Source: Agrobacterium genomosp. 13 str. CFBP 6927
GTDB lineage: Bacteria; Pseudomonadota; Alphaproteobacteria; Rhizobiales; Rhizobiaceae
Direction of reading: 5' to 3'
Length of the DNA stretch: 64,000 nt
Assembly: GCA_900012615.1 (NCBI GenBank)
Contig: LT009756.1
Coordinates: forward strand, 1,762,567 to 1,826,566
Position numbers and translations under genes: made by a program. The notes beneath the pieces were generated by a model. It ran no database searches and had not been told where the DNA came from. It saw only the letters and a list, made by a program, of their open reading frames with translations. Position 1 is the stretch's first letter. Each line of letters starts with the position of its first letter. Of this stretch, positions 20,209-29,222 are shown one piece after another.

Positions 20209-23200
20209 TCACTGAAATTCGAAAATCTGCCGGAACACACCGGGCGCGATCAGCGACAGCGGATTGATCGTCAGTTTCGGCTGGTCCGTCTGGCCTGATA
20301 GTTTGAAGGTAATGCCGAGCAGACCCCGGTCGCGGCCATTGCCGAGGAAAATGCCGATGAAGGGCAGCTCGCCGAACAGCCGGTTCAGGCCATAGGCGGG
20401 CATGAAGGTGCCGGTCATGTCCATGCGGCCGCTCTGGTCCTTCAGCAGGCCCTGGAAGGTCGCGCCGATCTGCTCGCCGCGCACGACGCCGTTTTCCACC
20501 GCAACCGAGCCGTTGACGTAAACGACCCGCGCAAAACCGCGCTGGAACTTCTCCGAGCTGACATCGATATTGCGGCGCACCGCATTGTTGAGGCTCCTGC
20601 CATCCTCACCCGTTGGCGTGGCGACGATATCCTGCAGCTTGGCTTCGTTGACGACGGCAAAATTGCGCAGGTCGAGCGATCCGCTCCAGTCGCTGCCATT
20701 GGAGGTGGTGAGCGCAAGGTTGAGAAGGCCGCCGCGGATACGACTGTAGATATTGGCAAAACGGGCAAGCGACCCCGCATCGCTGCTGGTCAGCGTCACC
20801 GTTCCCGTTGCCCCGCGATTGACGGTCTGCGCCACGACCGCCTGGCCGTTGCCGGTGACGCCGCGGAAATCCACCGAGCGCACCTTGCCGTCGCGCACGC
20901 TGATATCCGAGCTGACATTGGCGAGGATTTCGTCGTTGAATCCGTAAACCTTGTCAAATTGCGTCTTGATGGCAAGGGATGGCTGCGCGCGCGATGTCCC
21001 GTCACCACCGCCGGAAGAACTGCGCAGCTTCGAAAGGAAAGGCCTGACATCGGCGGATTTTCCCGAAGCATTGATGCTATAGCCGTTTTTCGAGGCGGCG
21101 ACCGAAACGGCGTAATTGTCGGAAGGCGACAATTGCACGCGGCTGAGATCGGCTGAAATCAGCCCGTTCTTGCTGAAGGCAATATCGCCGGCAGCGCCGA
21201 AGCCATCGCCATCGAGGGAAAAATCACTGATCGTCGTGCGGCCATCCACCACCTCCATGGTGAAGGCGGCTTTTGCCGGAATGCCGATACCCTTGCTCCA
21301 GCCAAGCCCCGGCAGAATGATCGATGCCTTGTTGAGGTCGAGCCGGACATCCTGACGTTTGGGATCGGCCCCTGAAATTTCCATCACCGTCGTGCCGCCA
21401 AGGACTGTCGAAAGCTCCGGCGCAAGCTTGGCAACCTGCGACTCGTTCAAGGTTGCCTTCAGCAACAGTGTCGGAGAGACGTCGCTGTTCTTGCGCACAG
21501 GTTCCGTCATTTCGATGTCCATCGGCACATCGTCCACCCGGCCTTTGCCCTCAAGCCTGAGCTGCCGGTCGTTCAACGCCATGAAACCATCGAGCGCGGT
21601 CACCTTGTGTCCGGCGAACGGCTTTGTCAGCGACAGGTTCTTGAGATCGAGATCGGCCGTCCATACCGGCGGCGGCGGGTTTTGGCTGGAGAGCAGCCCT
21701 ATGGTCAGCTTCGCATTCGCCTTCACATCGCCGGTGAAATCGTCCGGCTTGAACTGCGTATCCTTGAGGGCATTGATGGGTTTCAGCGTCGCAAGCTCCG
21801 CCACGGCATCGGCTGCGCCCGCAACATTCAGCTCAAGATTTCCAAGCAGCGGCTTGTCATAGACATCGGAGATCAGGAAACGGCTGTTCTCAAGCGCAAG
21901 CGAGCGATTGGACGGGAAATAGGATGTCGCCCGCTTGATATCGACACTCATCTGGCCGCCGACGAGATTGAAATGCGCGTCGACATCGCGCAGCGGCGGA
22001 ATGTCGCCGGTCGTATTGAGCCGCGTATCGTCAATATCGAAGCGGATCTGCATTTCGCTCTCGCCAAGCACCAGCGGGCAACCGGGACCGCACATCCGCC
22101 CCTGCGGAATGAAAACGGCAATCGAGCCATTCGTGATCGTCCCGCCATAAAGGTTGGAAACCACCCATTCGCGCGGCTTGTGCGCCATCCAGAACGGCCA
22201 GAGCTGCTTGACCGCCGTCGCCTCCATCTTCGGAATCTGCCCTGCGAAACTGATTTCCGGCGATCCTTCTCCAAACCGGATTTTCAGCGATCCCGCCATG
22301 TCTCCAAGTGGACCGCTGACATAAAGCGAGGGAACCTCGAGCTGTTTCGTGGCCGCCGTAAATTGCCCATCCGCCTTCAGGCTGAAGGGAACGGGCTCCT
22401 CACCCGAGGCTTCGGCGGAAGCCACCGCATTGTCGATCCGCAGCGAAAGACCGAAGCCCTCTTCGGTGTCCCTGATTTCGCCAACGACCGGAACGACCGT
22501 CCGCCCCAGCTCCACCCGTGAGTTTTCGATCACGAGCGTGCTCTTTTGAAAATCGTAACGGGCATTGACCGTGCCGGCGGTAAAGGGCTGGGCCTCGCCC
22601 CCAATCAGAAGCGTTCCATTGCCCATGCCGACCGAAACGTCCAGCCGTGGCTCGTGCCCTTCCATGGCGCGGCGGGCAACGATGCTGACACCGGTCTTGA
22701 CGTTAAGCCCCTCATGAATATTGCCCTGCGGATCGTATTTTTCCAGAAACGGACCTATATCGAAACCGTCTATCCGGGCCTGAAAGCCATCGATCACGCC
22801 GCCGCCGCCCGAGGTCTTCAGCGACACGCTGGCAATTTCACCGTTAAACAAGGTTTCGCCATCAAGCGCATAGCCGCCCTGCTGGTCAGGCGTCAGCGAC
22901 AGTTCCCGCACCTCGATGGTGCGCGGTTTGCCCAGTTCACCGGGCGGCAGATGAACCGAAACGCTGGAAATATCGATTTCCTCTGTTCCGCTGCTCAAGA
23001 AAGCCTGCGCAAGCTTGTCGAGCTGCCCGAAAGCCTCCTGCAATTGCTGCGGCACCGCATCGAGCTTGACACTGGAGAGATCGAAACCGTTGCCCTTGGG
23101 CAAAAGCGCCGTATCGAGCTCCATGCCGTCGGCCTCGAGGCTCTGTACCGAGACGCGGCCAGCCAGAAGCGCAAGCGGATCGAGCGCCATGCCGATCGCC

Positions 23201-23592
23201 CGCGCCCGGCTCAGATGCTGGCCGGATTCCTTCTCGACAATGTCCACATCCTGCGCCACCAGCGCCAGCCGCAGCCCGGTCGAGAATCGGATGGCCGATG
23301 AGCCTATCCGCGCGCTGTAGTGAGGCCCGAGCGCCCTTTCCAGCGCCTGCTGCGCCTGGCTGGAAAGGGTCTTGTCGATCGATCCAGTTTCAACGGAGAC
23401 GATGATGCCGCCGATCGACAGAAAGGCGAGCACGAAAAGAGCAGCGAAAATCTTGATGAAGGCGCGCGCCATGGAACGCGGCGGCGGGCAATGCACGATG
23501 ATGGGATCTTCCGCCTGCGCCGAAGGGAGATCGTGCAGCGCAATGATATCGCGCTTGCCGAACGTAACCTTTTCACCCCTGACTTCAGCCAT
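20209..23592 (-). CDS. YhdP/AsmA-like envelope protein with DUF3971 (1127 aa)
   Basis: Very large protein with a cytosolic N-terminus, one membrane segment at about residues 45-66, and a long periplasmic beta-rich remainder. It matches DUF3971/AsmA-like C-terminal proteins (YhdP group). E. coli relatives form bridge-like chains that carry phospholipid between membranes; that role is inferred here from family. The C-terminus (NPLSLIAPGVFRQIFEFQ) is typical. A start at residue 41 (MARAFIKIF) is possible. Divergent from bcp, 119 bases apart. Confidence 0.85.
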   Translation of the reverse strand: MAEVRGEKVTFGKRDIIALHDLPSAQAEDPIIVHCPPPRSMARAFIKIFAALFVLAFLSIGGIIVSVETGSIDKTLSSQAQQALERALGPHYSARIGSSAIRFSTGLRLALVAQDVDIVEKESGQHLSRARAIGMALDPLALLAGRVSVQSLEADGMELDTALLPKGNGFDLSSVKLDAVPQQLQEAFGQLDKLAQAFLSSGTEEIDISSVSVHLPPGELGKPRTIEVRELSLTPDQQGGYALDGETLFNGEIASVSLKTSGGGGVIDGFQARIDGFDIGPFLEKYDPQGNIHEGLNVKTGVSIVARRAMEGHEPRLDVSVGMGNGTLLIGGEAQPFTAGTVNARYDFQKSTLVIENSRVELGRTVVPVVGEIRDTEEGFGLSLRIDNAVASAEASGEEPVPFSLKADGQFTAATKQLEVPSLYVSGPLGDMAGSLKIRFGEGSPEISFAGQIPKMEATAVKQLWPFWMAHKPREWVVSNLYGGTITNGSIAVFIPQGRMCGPGCPLVLGESEMQIRFDIDDTRLNTTGDIPPLRDVDAHFNLVGGQMSVDIKRATSYFPSNRSLALENSRFLISDVYDKPLLGNLELNVAGAADAVAELATLKPINALKDTQFKPDDFTGDVKANAKLTIGLLSSQNPPPPVWTADLDLKNLSLTKPFAGHKVTALDGFMALNDRQLRLEGKGRVDDVPMDIEMTEPVRKNSDVSPTLLLKATLNESQVAKLAPELSTVLGGTTVMEISGADPKRQDVRLDLNKASIILPGLGWSKGIGIPAKAAFTMEVVDGRTTISDFSLDGDGFGAAGDIAFSKNGLISADLSRVQLSPSDNYAVSVAASKNGYSINASGKSADVRPFLSKLRSSSGGGDGTSRAQPSLAIKTQFDKVYGFNDEILANVSSDISVRDGKVRSVDFRGVTGNGQAVVAQTVNRGATGTVTLTSSDAGSLARFANIYSRIRGGLLNLALTTSNGSDWSGSLDLRNFAVVNEAKLQDIVATPTGEDGRSLNNAVRRNIDVSSEKFQRGFARVVYVNGSVAVENGVVRGEQIGATFQGLLKDQSGRMDMTGTFMPAYGLNRLFGELPFIGIFLGNGRDRGLLGITFKLSGQTDQPKLTINPLSLIAPGVFRQIFEFQ

Positions 23593-23711
23593 ACGCCCGT
23601 GTTTGCCCCTGAATAGCTTTTGTTTCGCCCCAACACTGGACGACGCGCCGTTTCGCTATATATCGAATGTGGCGACTTTCACTCAACATCCCGGCGAAAG
23701 AAAGGTGGATT

Positions 23712-24179
23712 ATGACAGACTTGACGATTGGCAGCCCGGCTCCGGATTTCACTTTGCCCCGTAACGGCGAAGGAACGGTGACATTGTCCGGCCTGCGAGG
23801 CAAGGCGGTCGTTCTCTATTTCTACCCGAAGGACGATACATCCGGCTGCACCGCCGAAGCGATCGACTTCAGCGCCCTTGGCGGAGAATTCGAGGCGGCC
23901 AACACGGTCGTCATCGGCATTTCCCCTGACAGCGTCAAGAGCCACGACAAATTCGCCGCAAAACACGCGCTCAGCGTCATGCTCGCCTCCGACGAGGACA
24001 GGAAGGCTCTCGAAGCCTATGGCGTCTGGAAGGAAAAAAGCATGTATGGCAAAAAATACATGGGCGTCGAACGCACCACCTTCCTCATCGCACCCGATGG
24101 CACAATCGCCGAGATCTGGAACAAGGTGAAGGTTGCTGGCCACGCACAGGCCGTCCTGGAGGCCGCAGGCAAACTCTGA
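23712..24179 (+). CDS. bcp: Peroxiredoxin of the BCP/PrxQ family
   Basis: 155-residue thiol peroxidase. The peroxidatic cysteine is C46 in DDTSGCTAEA. It is the only cysteine in the chain: the resolving cysteine five residues downstream in PrxQ-type members is replaced (AEAIDF), so this is a 1-Cys form that needs an outside thiol. ATG 23712 follows an AAAGGTGG ribosome-binding site. The next gene begins 15 bases downstream. Confidence 0.93.
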   Translation: MTDLTIGSPAPDFTLPRNGEGTVTLSGLRGKAVVLYFYPKDDTSGCTAEAIDFSALGGEFEAANTVVIGISPDSVKSHDKFAAKHALSVMLASDEDRKALEAYGVWKEKSMYGKKYMGVERTTFLIAPDGTIAEIWNKVKVAGHAQAVLEAAGKL

Positions 24180-24194
24180 GAGACGGCCCCTGTC

Positions 24195-25022
24195 GTGACA
24201 CCCCCGTTCAAAATCATGTCGCTGCGCGGCGGTGCCACCGAGGCGATCGCCAGCGCCGATATCGACAGAAAAACCGCATTGGCGCAGGAGACGGCGACGC
24301 GATGGTTCGAACGCCGCCTGTCGCTGCGCTCCCCTCTCGATCCGCCCCTGCCCGAACGTCCGGGCAGGCCGGAAAAGCCGCAGCTCGTTCCGCCGACCGC
24401 CGTCGAGCGCCGCTCCCTTCACACCGTCAAGGGCCGCATAGCGCTGCTGCATGCCATTGCCCATATCGAGCTGAACGCCGTTGACCTCGCTCTCGACATC
24501 GTTGCCCGTTATGCCAGCGAGCCGGTGCCGCATTCCTTTTTCGATGGCTGGATGCAGGTCGCCTTCGAGGAGGCGAAACATTTCCGGTTGGTGCGTGACC
24601 GGCTGCGGAGCCTGGGCGCGGACTATGGCGATCTGCCGGCCCATGACGGGCTCTGGCAGGCAGCCCACTCGACCCGCAACGACCTGACCGCACGGCTGGC
24701 GGTCGTCCCTCTCATTCTTGAAGCGCGCGGGCTGGATGTGACGCCCTCCCTACAGGCAAAGATGCGGGAAACCGGAGATCTGGAAAGTGCCGCCGTTCTC
24801 GATGTCATCTACAATGATGAAAAGGGCCATGTCGCCATCGGCGCCAAATGGTTCCGGTTTCTGTGCGCCCGCGAAAAGAAGGACCCGGCAGCCACTTTCA
24901 AACAGCTGGTGCGCACCAATTTCCGCGGTCCGCTGAAGCCGCCCTTCAACGACCTCGCCCGCGCCGAAGCAGGTCTGACGCCATCCTTTTATCGCTCGCT
25001 CACCGCCGTCAGCAACAGCTGA
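24195..25022 (+). CDS. Ferritin-like DUF455 protein
   Basis: 275-residue protein of the DUF455 ferritin-like family. Metal-ligand candidates are E92 (HIELNA), E126 and H129 (EEAKHF), E176 (LEARGLD), E209 and H212 (NDEKGH), a four-helix di-iron pattern. A GTG start 15 bases after bcp suggests co-transcription with the peroxiredoxin, and hence a redox or stress link, which is inference. Relatives are sometimes fused to tRNA-modifying MiaE-like domains; the substrate here is unknown. Confidence 0.85.
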   Translation: MTPPFKIMSLRGGATEAIASADIDRKTALAQETATRWFERRLSLRSPLDPPLPERPGRPEKPQLVPPTAVERRSLHTVKGRIALLHAIAHIELNAVDLALDIVARYASEPVPHSFFDGWMQVAFEEAKHFRLVRDRLRSLGADYGDLPAHDGLWQAAHSTRNDLTARLAVVPLILEARGLDVTPSLQAKMRETGDLESAAVLDVIYNDEKGHVAIGAKWFRFLCAREKKDPAATFKQLVRTNFRGPLKPPFNDLARAEAGLTPSFYRSLTAVSNS

Positions 25023-25058
25023 CGCCGCTTTCGGCCCTCAGAGCCTCTCCGGCAAAAC

Positions 25059-25076
25059 TTCGTTAACCTTAACGAA
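25059..25076. promoter_or_regulatory. Perfect 18-base palindrome upstream of M23 peptidase
   Basis: TTCGTTAACCTTAACGAA, with two inverted GTTAA half-sites. It lies about 107 bases before the peptidase start and looks like an operator. It contains TTAACC-like halves reminiscent of CtrA sites, but the half-site spacing does not match TTAA-N7-TTAA. Confidence 0.5.
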
Positions 25077-25182
25077 TTATGATTTCCTCCAGTGCCCCGT
25101 GCGTCCGGTTGGACGCGCGAATGACGCTCCAAACTGTTGAATCTACGCGTCGTGCTTTGCGAAGCCAGCCCGGAGAGAGATT

Positions 25183-26478
25183 TTGACTGATACAACGGAA
25201 AACCGGGTATTCGGCAAAAAGCGTGAGCCACACGTCCTCATTCTGGCGCGCGGTGACAAGGTGCGGCATCTGACGATCCGGCCGTGGATGTCGGCACTTG
25301 CCGGCTGCACCATCGGTCTTCTTTCACTCGGTTATCTCGGGGCTACCGGCTATCTCATCCTGCGCGACGACCTGATCGGCGCAACCATGGCGCGCCAGAC
25401 GCGCATACAGAACGATTACGAAGACCGCATCGCAGCGCTGAGAGCGCAGGTGGACCGCGTTACTTCACGGCAATTGCTCGACCAGCAGGTGGTTGAAAAG
25501 AAAGTGGAAAAACTGCTGGAACAGCAGGCCGCCCTCACCTCCAGGCACGGACGCATGAGCGAATTGCTGGAACGCGCGGAAAATTCCGGCATCGCCGCTT
25601 CGCCGGCCTCACCTTCCTCTCTCTCGAATGCGATGGCACCGGAAAAACGCGCCGATATGTCCGGCGGCCTTTCCGCTATCGAAAAGCTGATGGCGCCCCG
25701 GAAATTGCAGCCGGAAAATGCCGAAACCGACAAGCGGGCGTCCTACGTTCCCGAAGCCGGCGAAACACCTTCCGACCGGGCCGACCGGGTGTTCTCCAAG
25801 GTGACGCTTTCGCTGAAGGACATCGAGCGCCAGCAGATATCGCGCATAGCCAGGCTGACCAGCGACGCCGAGGACAAGGCGAGCGCAATGCAGGACATCA
25901 TCCGTCAGGCCGGCCTGAAAATCGACGAAAGCGGAACGGACGATGTTGGCGGTCCTTATGCCGATCCTCAGCGCAGTGAAACCGATCCCTTCAATCTTTC
26001 CCTCACCAATCTCGACAATGCGCTCAACCGTCTGGATATCGTCAAGGAAAGCGCAACCGCCCTGCCCTTCGGCAATCCGGCTCCCGGCAGGACGATCACC
26101 AGCCGATTCGGCAACCGGATGGATCCGTTTCTCGGGCGGCCCGCCTTGCATACCGGCATCGATTTCCGTGCAGAAACCGGCGCGGACGTGAAGGCAACCG
26201 GTGCCGGCAAGGTGACGGTGGCGGAAAATTCCGGCGGCTACGGCAATATGGTCGAGATCGACCACGGCCAGGGCGTGTCGACGCGATTCGGCCACCTCTC
26301 CGCCATTCTGGTCAGGGTGGGTGAGAAAGTGGAGGCCGGCGACGTTATCGGCCGGGCCGGCAGCACCGGCCGCTCGACCGGTCCGCATGTGCATTATGAA
26401 GTACGCCGCAACGATACGCCTGTTGATCCGATGCGGTTCCTGATCGCCGGGGCAGAGCTTAAAACCTATCTTAAATAG
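25183..26478 (+). CDS. M23-family peptidase (LytM-type) with membrane anchor and coiled coil
   Basis: 431 residues: cytosolic N-terminus, membrane segment at about 37-60, coiled coil about 70-135, linker, and a C-terminal M23 domain. Zinc-site residues appear intact: H323 and D327 (HTGIDF), H371 (FGHLS), H402 and H404 (GPHVHYEV), so it is probably an active peptidoglycan endopeptidase rather than an EnvC-like pseudoenzyme. The TTG start is supported by GGAGAGAG just upstream. A perfect 18-base palindrome lies in the leader region. Confidence 0.9.
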   Translation: MTDTTENRVFGKKREPHVLILARGDKVRHLTIRPWMSALAGCTIGLLSLGYLGATGYLILRDDLIGATMARQTRIQNDYEDRIAALRAQVDRVTSRQLLDQQVVEKKVEKLLEQQAALTSRHGRMSELLERAENSGIAASPASPSSLSNAMAPEKRADMSGGLSAIEKLMAPRKLQPENAETDKRASYVPEAGETPSDRADRVFSKVTLSLKDIERQQISRIARLTSDAEDKASAMQDIIRQAGLKIDESGTDDVGGPYADPQRSETDPFNLSLTNLDNALNRLDIVKESATALPFGNPAPGRTITSRFGNRMDPFLGRPALHTGIDFRAETGADVKATGAGKVTVAENSGGYGNMVEIDHGQGVSTRFGHLSAILVRVGEKVEAGDVIGRAGSTGRSTGPHVHYEVRRNDTPVDPMRFLIAGAELKTYLK

Positions 26479-26697
26479 TCGGCCGAATTTAACGCTTTTT
26501 TTGCGCTTTTTACGATAAATCGCGCAAAACCACGCCGAAGGCTAAAAAGCCTCGCCCGAACCGCGACGTTTCGCGTGCATTTCCCGTTGTTTCCTTGACT
26601 TTCCGGCAATTTGGGCATATCCCCGCGCCAAGTCTTTGCAAGTGTCGCAGCGGCACGCAGGTGTTCTTACCGAACCAGAACGGAAAAAGTTCTTCCT

Positions 26698-28014
26698 TTG
26701 ACAACATTCTCTGATCTTGGCCTGAGCCAAAAAGTTCTTTCCGCTATTGCAGATGCCGGCTACACGACGCCGACACCCATTCAGGCCGGCGCAATTCCGC
26801 CCGCGCTGGAAAAGCGTGATATCTGCGGTATCGCACAGACGGGCACGGGGAAAACCGCTTCCTTCGTTCTGCCGATGCTCACCTTGCTCGAGAAGGGCCG
26901 CGCACGCGCCAGAATGCCGCGCACGCTGATCCTCGAGCCGACCCGCGAACTCGCAGCGCAGGTCGCCGAAAACTTCGAGAAATACGGCAAGAATCACAAG
27001 CTGAACGTCGCCCTTCTGATCGGTGGCGTTTCCTTCGAAGATCAGGACCGCAAGCTTGAGCGCGGCGCCGATGTTCTCATCTGCACACCCGGCCGTCTCC
27101 TCGACCATTGCGAGCGCGGCAAGCTGCTGATGACTGGCGTGGAAATCCTCGTCATCGATGAAGCCGACCGCATGCTGGACATGGGCTTCATTCCGGATAT
27201 CGAGCGTATCGCCAAGATGATCCCCTTTACCCGGCAAACGCTGTTCTTTTCGGCCACCATGCCGCCGGAAATCCAGAAGCTCGCCGACCGGTTCCTGCAG
27301 AACCCCACCCGTGTCGAGGTTGCCAAGCCCTCCTCCACGGCAAAGACGGTCACGCAGCGCATCGTCGCCGCGCACAACAAGGATTATGAGAAGCGCGCCG
27401 TGCTGCGCGATCTCGTCCGTGCCGAAGAGACCGAACTCAAGAACGCCATCATCTTCTGCAACCGCAAGAAGGATGTGGCAGACCTGTTCCGCTCGCTGGA
27501 TCGTCACGGCTTTTCCGTCGGCGCCCTGCATGGCGACATGGACCAGCGTTCGCGCACCACGATGCTGCAGAATTTCCGCGATGGAAATCTGACGCTGCTG
27601 GTCGCCTCCGACGTTGCAGCACGCGGACTGGACATTCCCGATGTCAGCCACGTCTTCAACTTCGATGTTCCCATTCACGCTGAAGACTATGTCCACCGCA
27701 TCGGCCGCACCGGTCGCGCGGGCCGTTCGGGCAAGGCCTTCACCCTCGTCACCAAAAGCGACGCAAAATATCTGGACGCGATCGAAAAGCTGATCGCCGA
27801 GAAGATCGAGTGGCTGAATGGTGATCTGTCCTCGCTCCCCGCCCCATGGAAAGCTTTGAAAGCAATTCCGGCCGCCGGGGTAGCAAGGAACGTGGCGGCA
27901 GGGGCCGCGACAGGAACCGTCGCGATGCACCCGCATCGCCGGTCGAAAACATCAATCAGGTTGCACAATCCGCTGTGGACACGGACATCCCGGCTCATGG
28001 AGACGACAAGGTGA
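26698..28014 (+). CDS. DEAD-box RNA helicase (RhlE-like) with out-of-frame C-terminal tail
   Basis: ATP-dependent RNA helicase. Motifs counted from TTG 26698: I AQTGTGKT (47-54), Ia PTRELA (81-86), II DEAD (154-157), III SAT (185-187) and VI HRIGRTGR (333-340). The helicase core is complete up to about residue 383 (SLPAP). From there the frame read here gives about 55 residues of low-complexity shadow-like sequence ending at 28014, while the alternative frame (27846-28202) continues as a basic RG/RN-rich tail ending in a well-formed acidic-hydrophobic C-terminus. A one-base loss in the C-run at 27842-27845 would explain this; restoring it gives 501 residues. It may be a true mutation, a sequencing error, or rarely a recoding site. 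TTG has GGAAAAAG 8 bases upstream. Confidence 0.85.
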   Translation: MTTFSDLGLSQKVLSAIADAGYTTPTPIQAGAIPPALEKRDICGIAQTGTGKTASFVLPMLTLLEKGRARARMPRTLILEPTRELAAQVAENFEKYGKNHKLNVALLIGGVSFEDQDRKLERGADVLICTPGRLLDHCERGKLLMTGVEILVIDEADRMLDMGFIPDIERIAKMIPFTRQTLFFSATMPPEIQKLADRFLQNPTRVEVAKPSSTAKTVTQRIVAAHNKDYEKRAVLRDLVRAEETELKNAIIFCNRKKDVADLFRSLDRHGFSVGALHGDMDQRSRTTMLQNFRDGNLTLLVASDVAARGLDIPDVSHVFNFDVPIHAEDYVHRIGRTGRAGRSGKAFTLVTKSDAKYLDAIEKLIAEKIEWLNGDLSSLPAPWKALKAIPAAGVARNVAAGAATGTVAMHPHRRSKTSIRLHNPLWTRTSRLMETTR

Positions 28015-28202
28015 AAGCAGAACGCAGACCGGAAAAGACCCCGCGCAATTCGGAGCGCAACAACCGCAACCAGCCGCATGCCAATGACGACAACCGCGAC
28101 CGCCGTCGCCACTATCGCGACCATGATGACGGCCCGACGCCCGTTGGTTTCGGCGACGACATTCCTGCATTCATGCTGATCGTGGCAAACGCCAAGGCCT
28201 GA
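27846..28202 (+). pseudogene. Frame-displaced C-terminal tail of the DEAD-box helicase
   Basis: Open frame of 118 residues whose beginning (MESFESNSGRRGSKERGGRG) is the expected basic, Arg/Gly/Asn-rich extension of rhizobial RhlE-type helicases, and whose end GPTPVGFGDDIPAFMLIV looks like a conserved C-terminus. It has no ribosome-binding site of its own and overlaps the helicase gene, so I read it as part of that gene displaced by one base, not as an independent protein. Confidence 0.7.
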
Positions 28203-28231
28203 GCCCACCAGACTGCCGCGGGAATGAAAAC

Positions 28232-28648
28232 ATGACGCCGACCATCAAGCCAGGACAGGATTTTCCAGGCGTCGGCGTTGGCCTCGCCATATTGCGCGAT
28301 GGCCAGCTTCTCCTCTGCCGGCGCATGAAAGCGCCGGAGGCAGGATACTGGAATATTCCAGGCGGCAAGGTTGACCATCTGGAATCCGCCCTCGCCGCAG
28401 CACGGCGAGAGGCCGAAGAAGAGACCGGGCTGACAATCGGCAAGGTCGAGTTTCTCTGCCACAGCGAATATATCAATCCGGAAGACCGCCATCACTGGGT
28501 CTCGCTGATCTTCATGACGCGTGACACGCAGGGTGAACCGTCGCTGACGGAACCGGACAAGCTTTCCGAAATCGGCTGGTTCGACCTCGATGCCCTTCCA
28601 GCACCCATCTCCGCCTTTGCGAAAGACGCCTTGACCGCGCTGAAATAA
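28232..28648 (+). CDS. Nudix hydrolase (138 aa)
   Basis: Hydrolase of nucleoside-diphosphate-linked compounds. The Nudix box G-x5-E-x7-REUXEExGU is complete at residues 45-67 (G45, E51, R59, E60, E63, E64, G66). It lies 29 bases after the helicase tail on the same strand. The substrate cannot be told; MutT-like nucleotide pool cleaning or NADH-type substrates are both possible. Confidence 0.9.
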   Translation: MTPTIKPGQDFPGVGVGLAILRDGQLLLCRRMKAPEAGYWNIPGGKVDHLESALAAARREAEEETGLTIGKVEFLCHSEYINPEDRHHWVSLIFMTRDTQGEPSLTEPDKLSEIGWFDLDALPAPISAFAKDALTALK

Positions 28649-28861
28649 AGCCGGGCAACAAACAGCGAACCGCCGCTCTGCCGACGCAAGGACGGCATTT
28701 TTCCGTCTCAAGGAGAGATTTGCGGGGGATCGAACATGCTCACGCCCGCGCCAGAAGACCCGCTTTCATGCGATTTATTTTCAGCAAACATAATTATAGA
28801 AGAATGTTTTTGCGCGAAGCTTTCCAAATACAATTTAAAATTGCTTAAATTAGCACAATGT

Positions 28862-28892
28862 AAAAAACCGCCCCAGTTGCCTGAAGCGGTTT
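28862..28892 (-). terminator. Possible minus-strand intrinsic terminator in AT-rich gap
   Basis: On the minus strand AAACCGC and GCGGTTT flank a 14-base loop, followed by a T-run (GCGGTTTTTTAC). No clear gene precedes it on that strand, except possibly the weak ORF at 29223-29411, so it may end a small RNA. Confidence 0.45.
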
Positions 28893-29143
28893 ATACGTGA
28901 TGAAATAAATAGAATAAGAACTGTAATATAGTCTGGCAGTGCTTATAATCGGAACACTTCCGAGGCCTTTTAAAGCCAATTTCAGTCGTCCCCTGAAACA
29001 CGGATATCTAAGCTAAACATTTACTTTCCGTCAAGCAAATCTTCTCGCAAATGCGAAAAAAACATGGCAAGAAGCAAATGGCAGGCAAAAAAATCAGAAT
29101 ATTATCTTTGCATATCAATGAATTGAAGAGATGAAAATTAAAT

Positions 29144-29177
29144 GTGCAGTCTATCGCGCTGCACTTAAAAAGTGCAG
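29144..29177. promoter_or_regulatory. Cluster of three GTGCAG half-sites
   Basis: GTGCAG (29144-29149), CTGCAC (29159-29164) and GTGCAG (29172-29177). The last two form the palindrome CTGCACTTAAAAAGTGCAG. The half-site equals that of the TraR/LuxR-type tra box (ATGTGCAGATCTGCACAT), but the spacing differs, so the binding protein is unknown. Confidence 0.4.
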
Positions 29178-29222
29178 AATGAGATATTAATCTGCATAAA
29201 ATTTGCTTATAAGCTCGGCATG

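Larger units (their letters stand above)
28649..29222. other. AT-rich intergenic region
   Basis: After the Nudix stop the sequence becomes clearly AT-rich (about 28740-29220) with no convincing coding frame. It holds a minus-strand hairpin (28862-28892) and three GTGCAG/CTGCAC half-sites (29144-29177). It may encode a small RNA or be a regulatory region; nothing more can be supported. Confidence 0.5.

Noticed and set aside
20209-23592. Numerous long plus-strand ORFs opposite large minus-strand genes (YhdP-like, suf, alaS)
   Set aside because: High-GC shadow frames with Arg/Asp/His-rich composition and no conserved motifs.
24302-24316. tRNA T-arm-like GGTTCGAACGCC
   Set aside because: It lies inside the DUF455 coding sequence and no cloverleaf surrounds it.
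29144-29164. Classical tra box for TraR
   Set aside because: Half-sites match GTGCAG but they are separated by 9 bases rather than the compact 18-base box.
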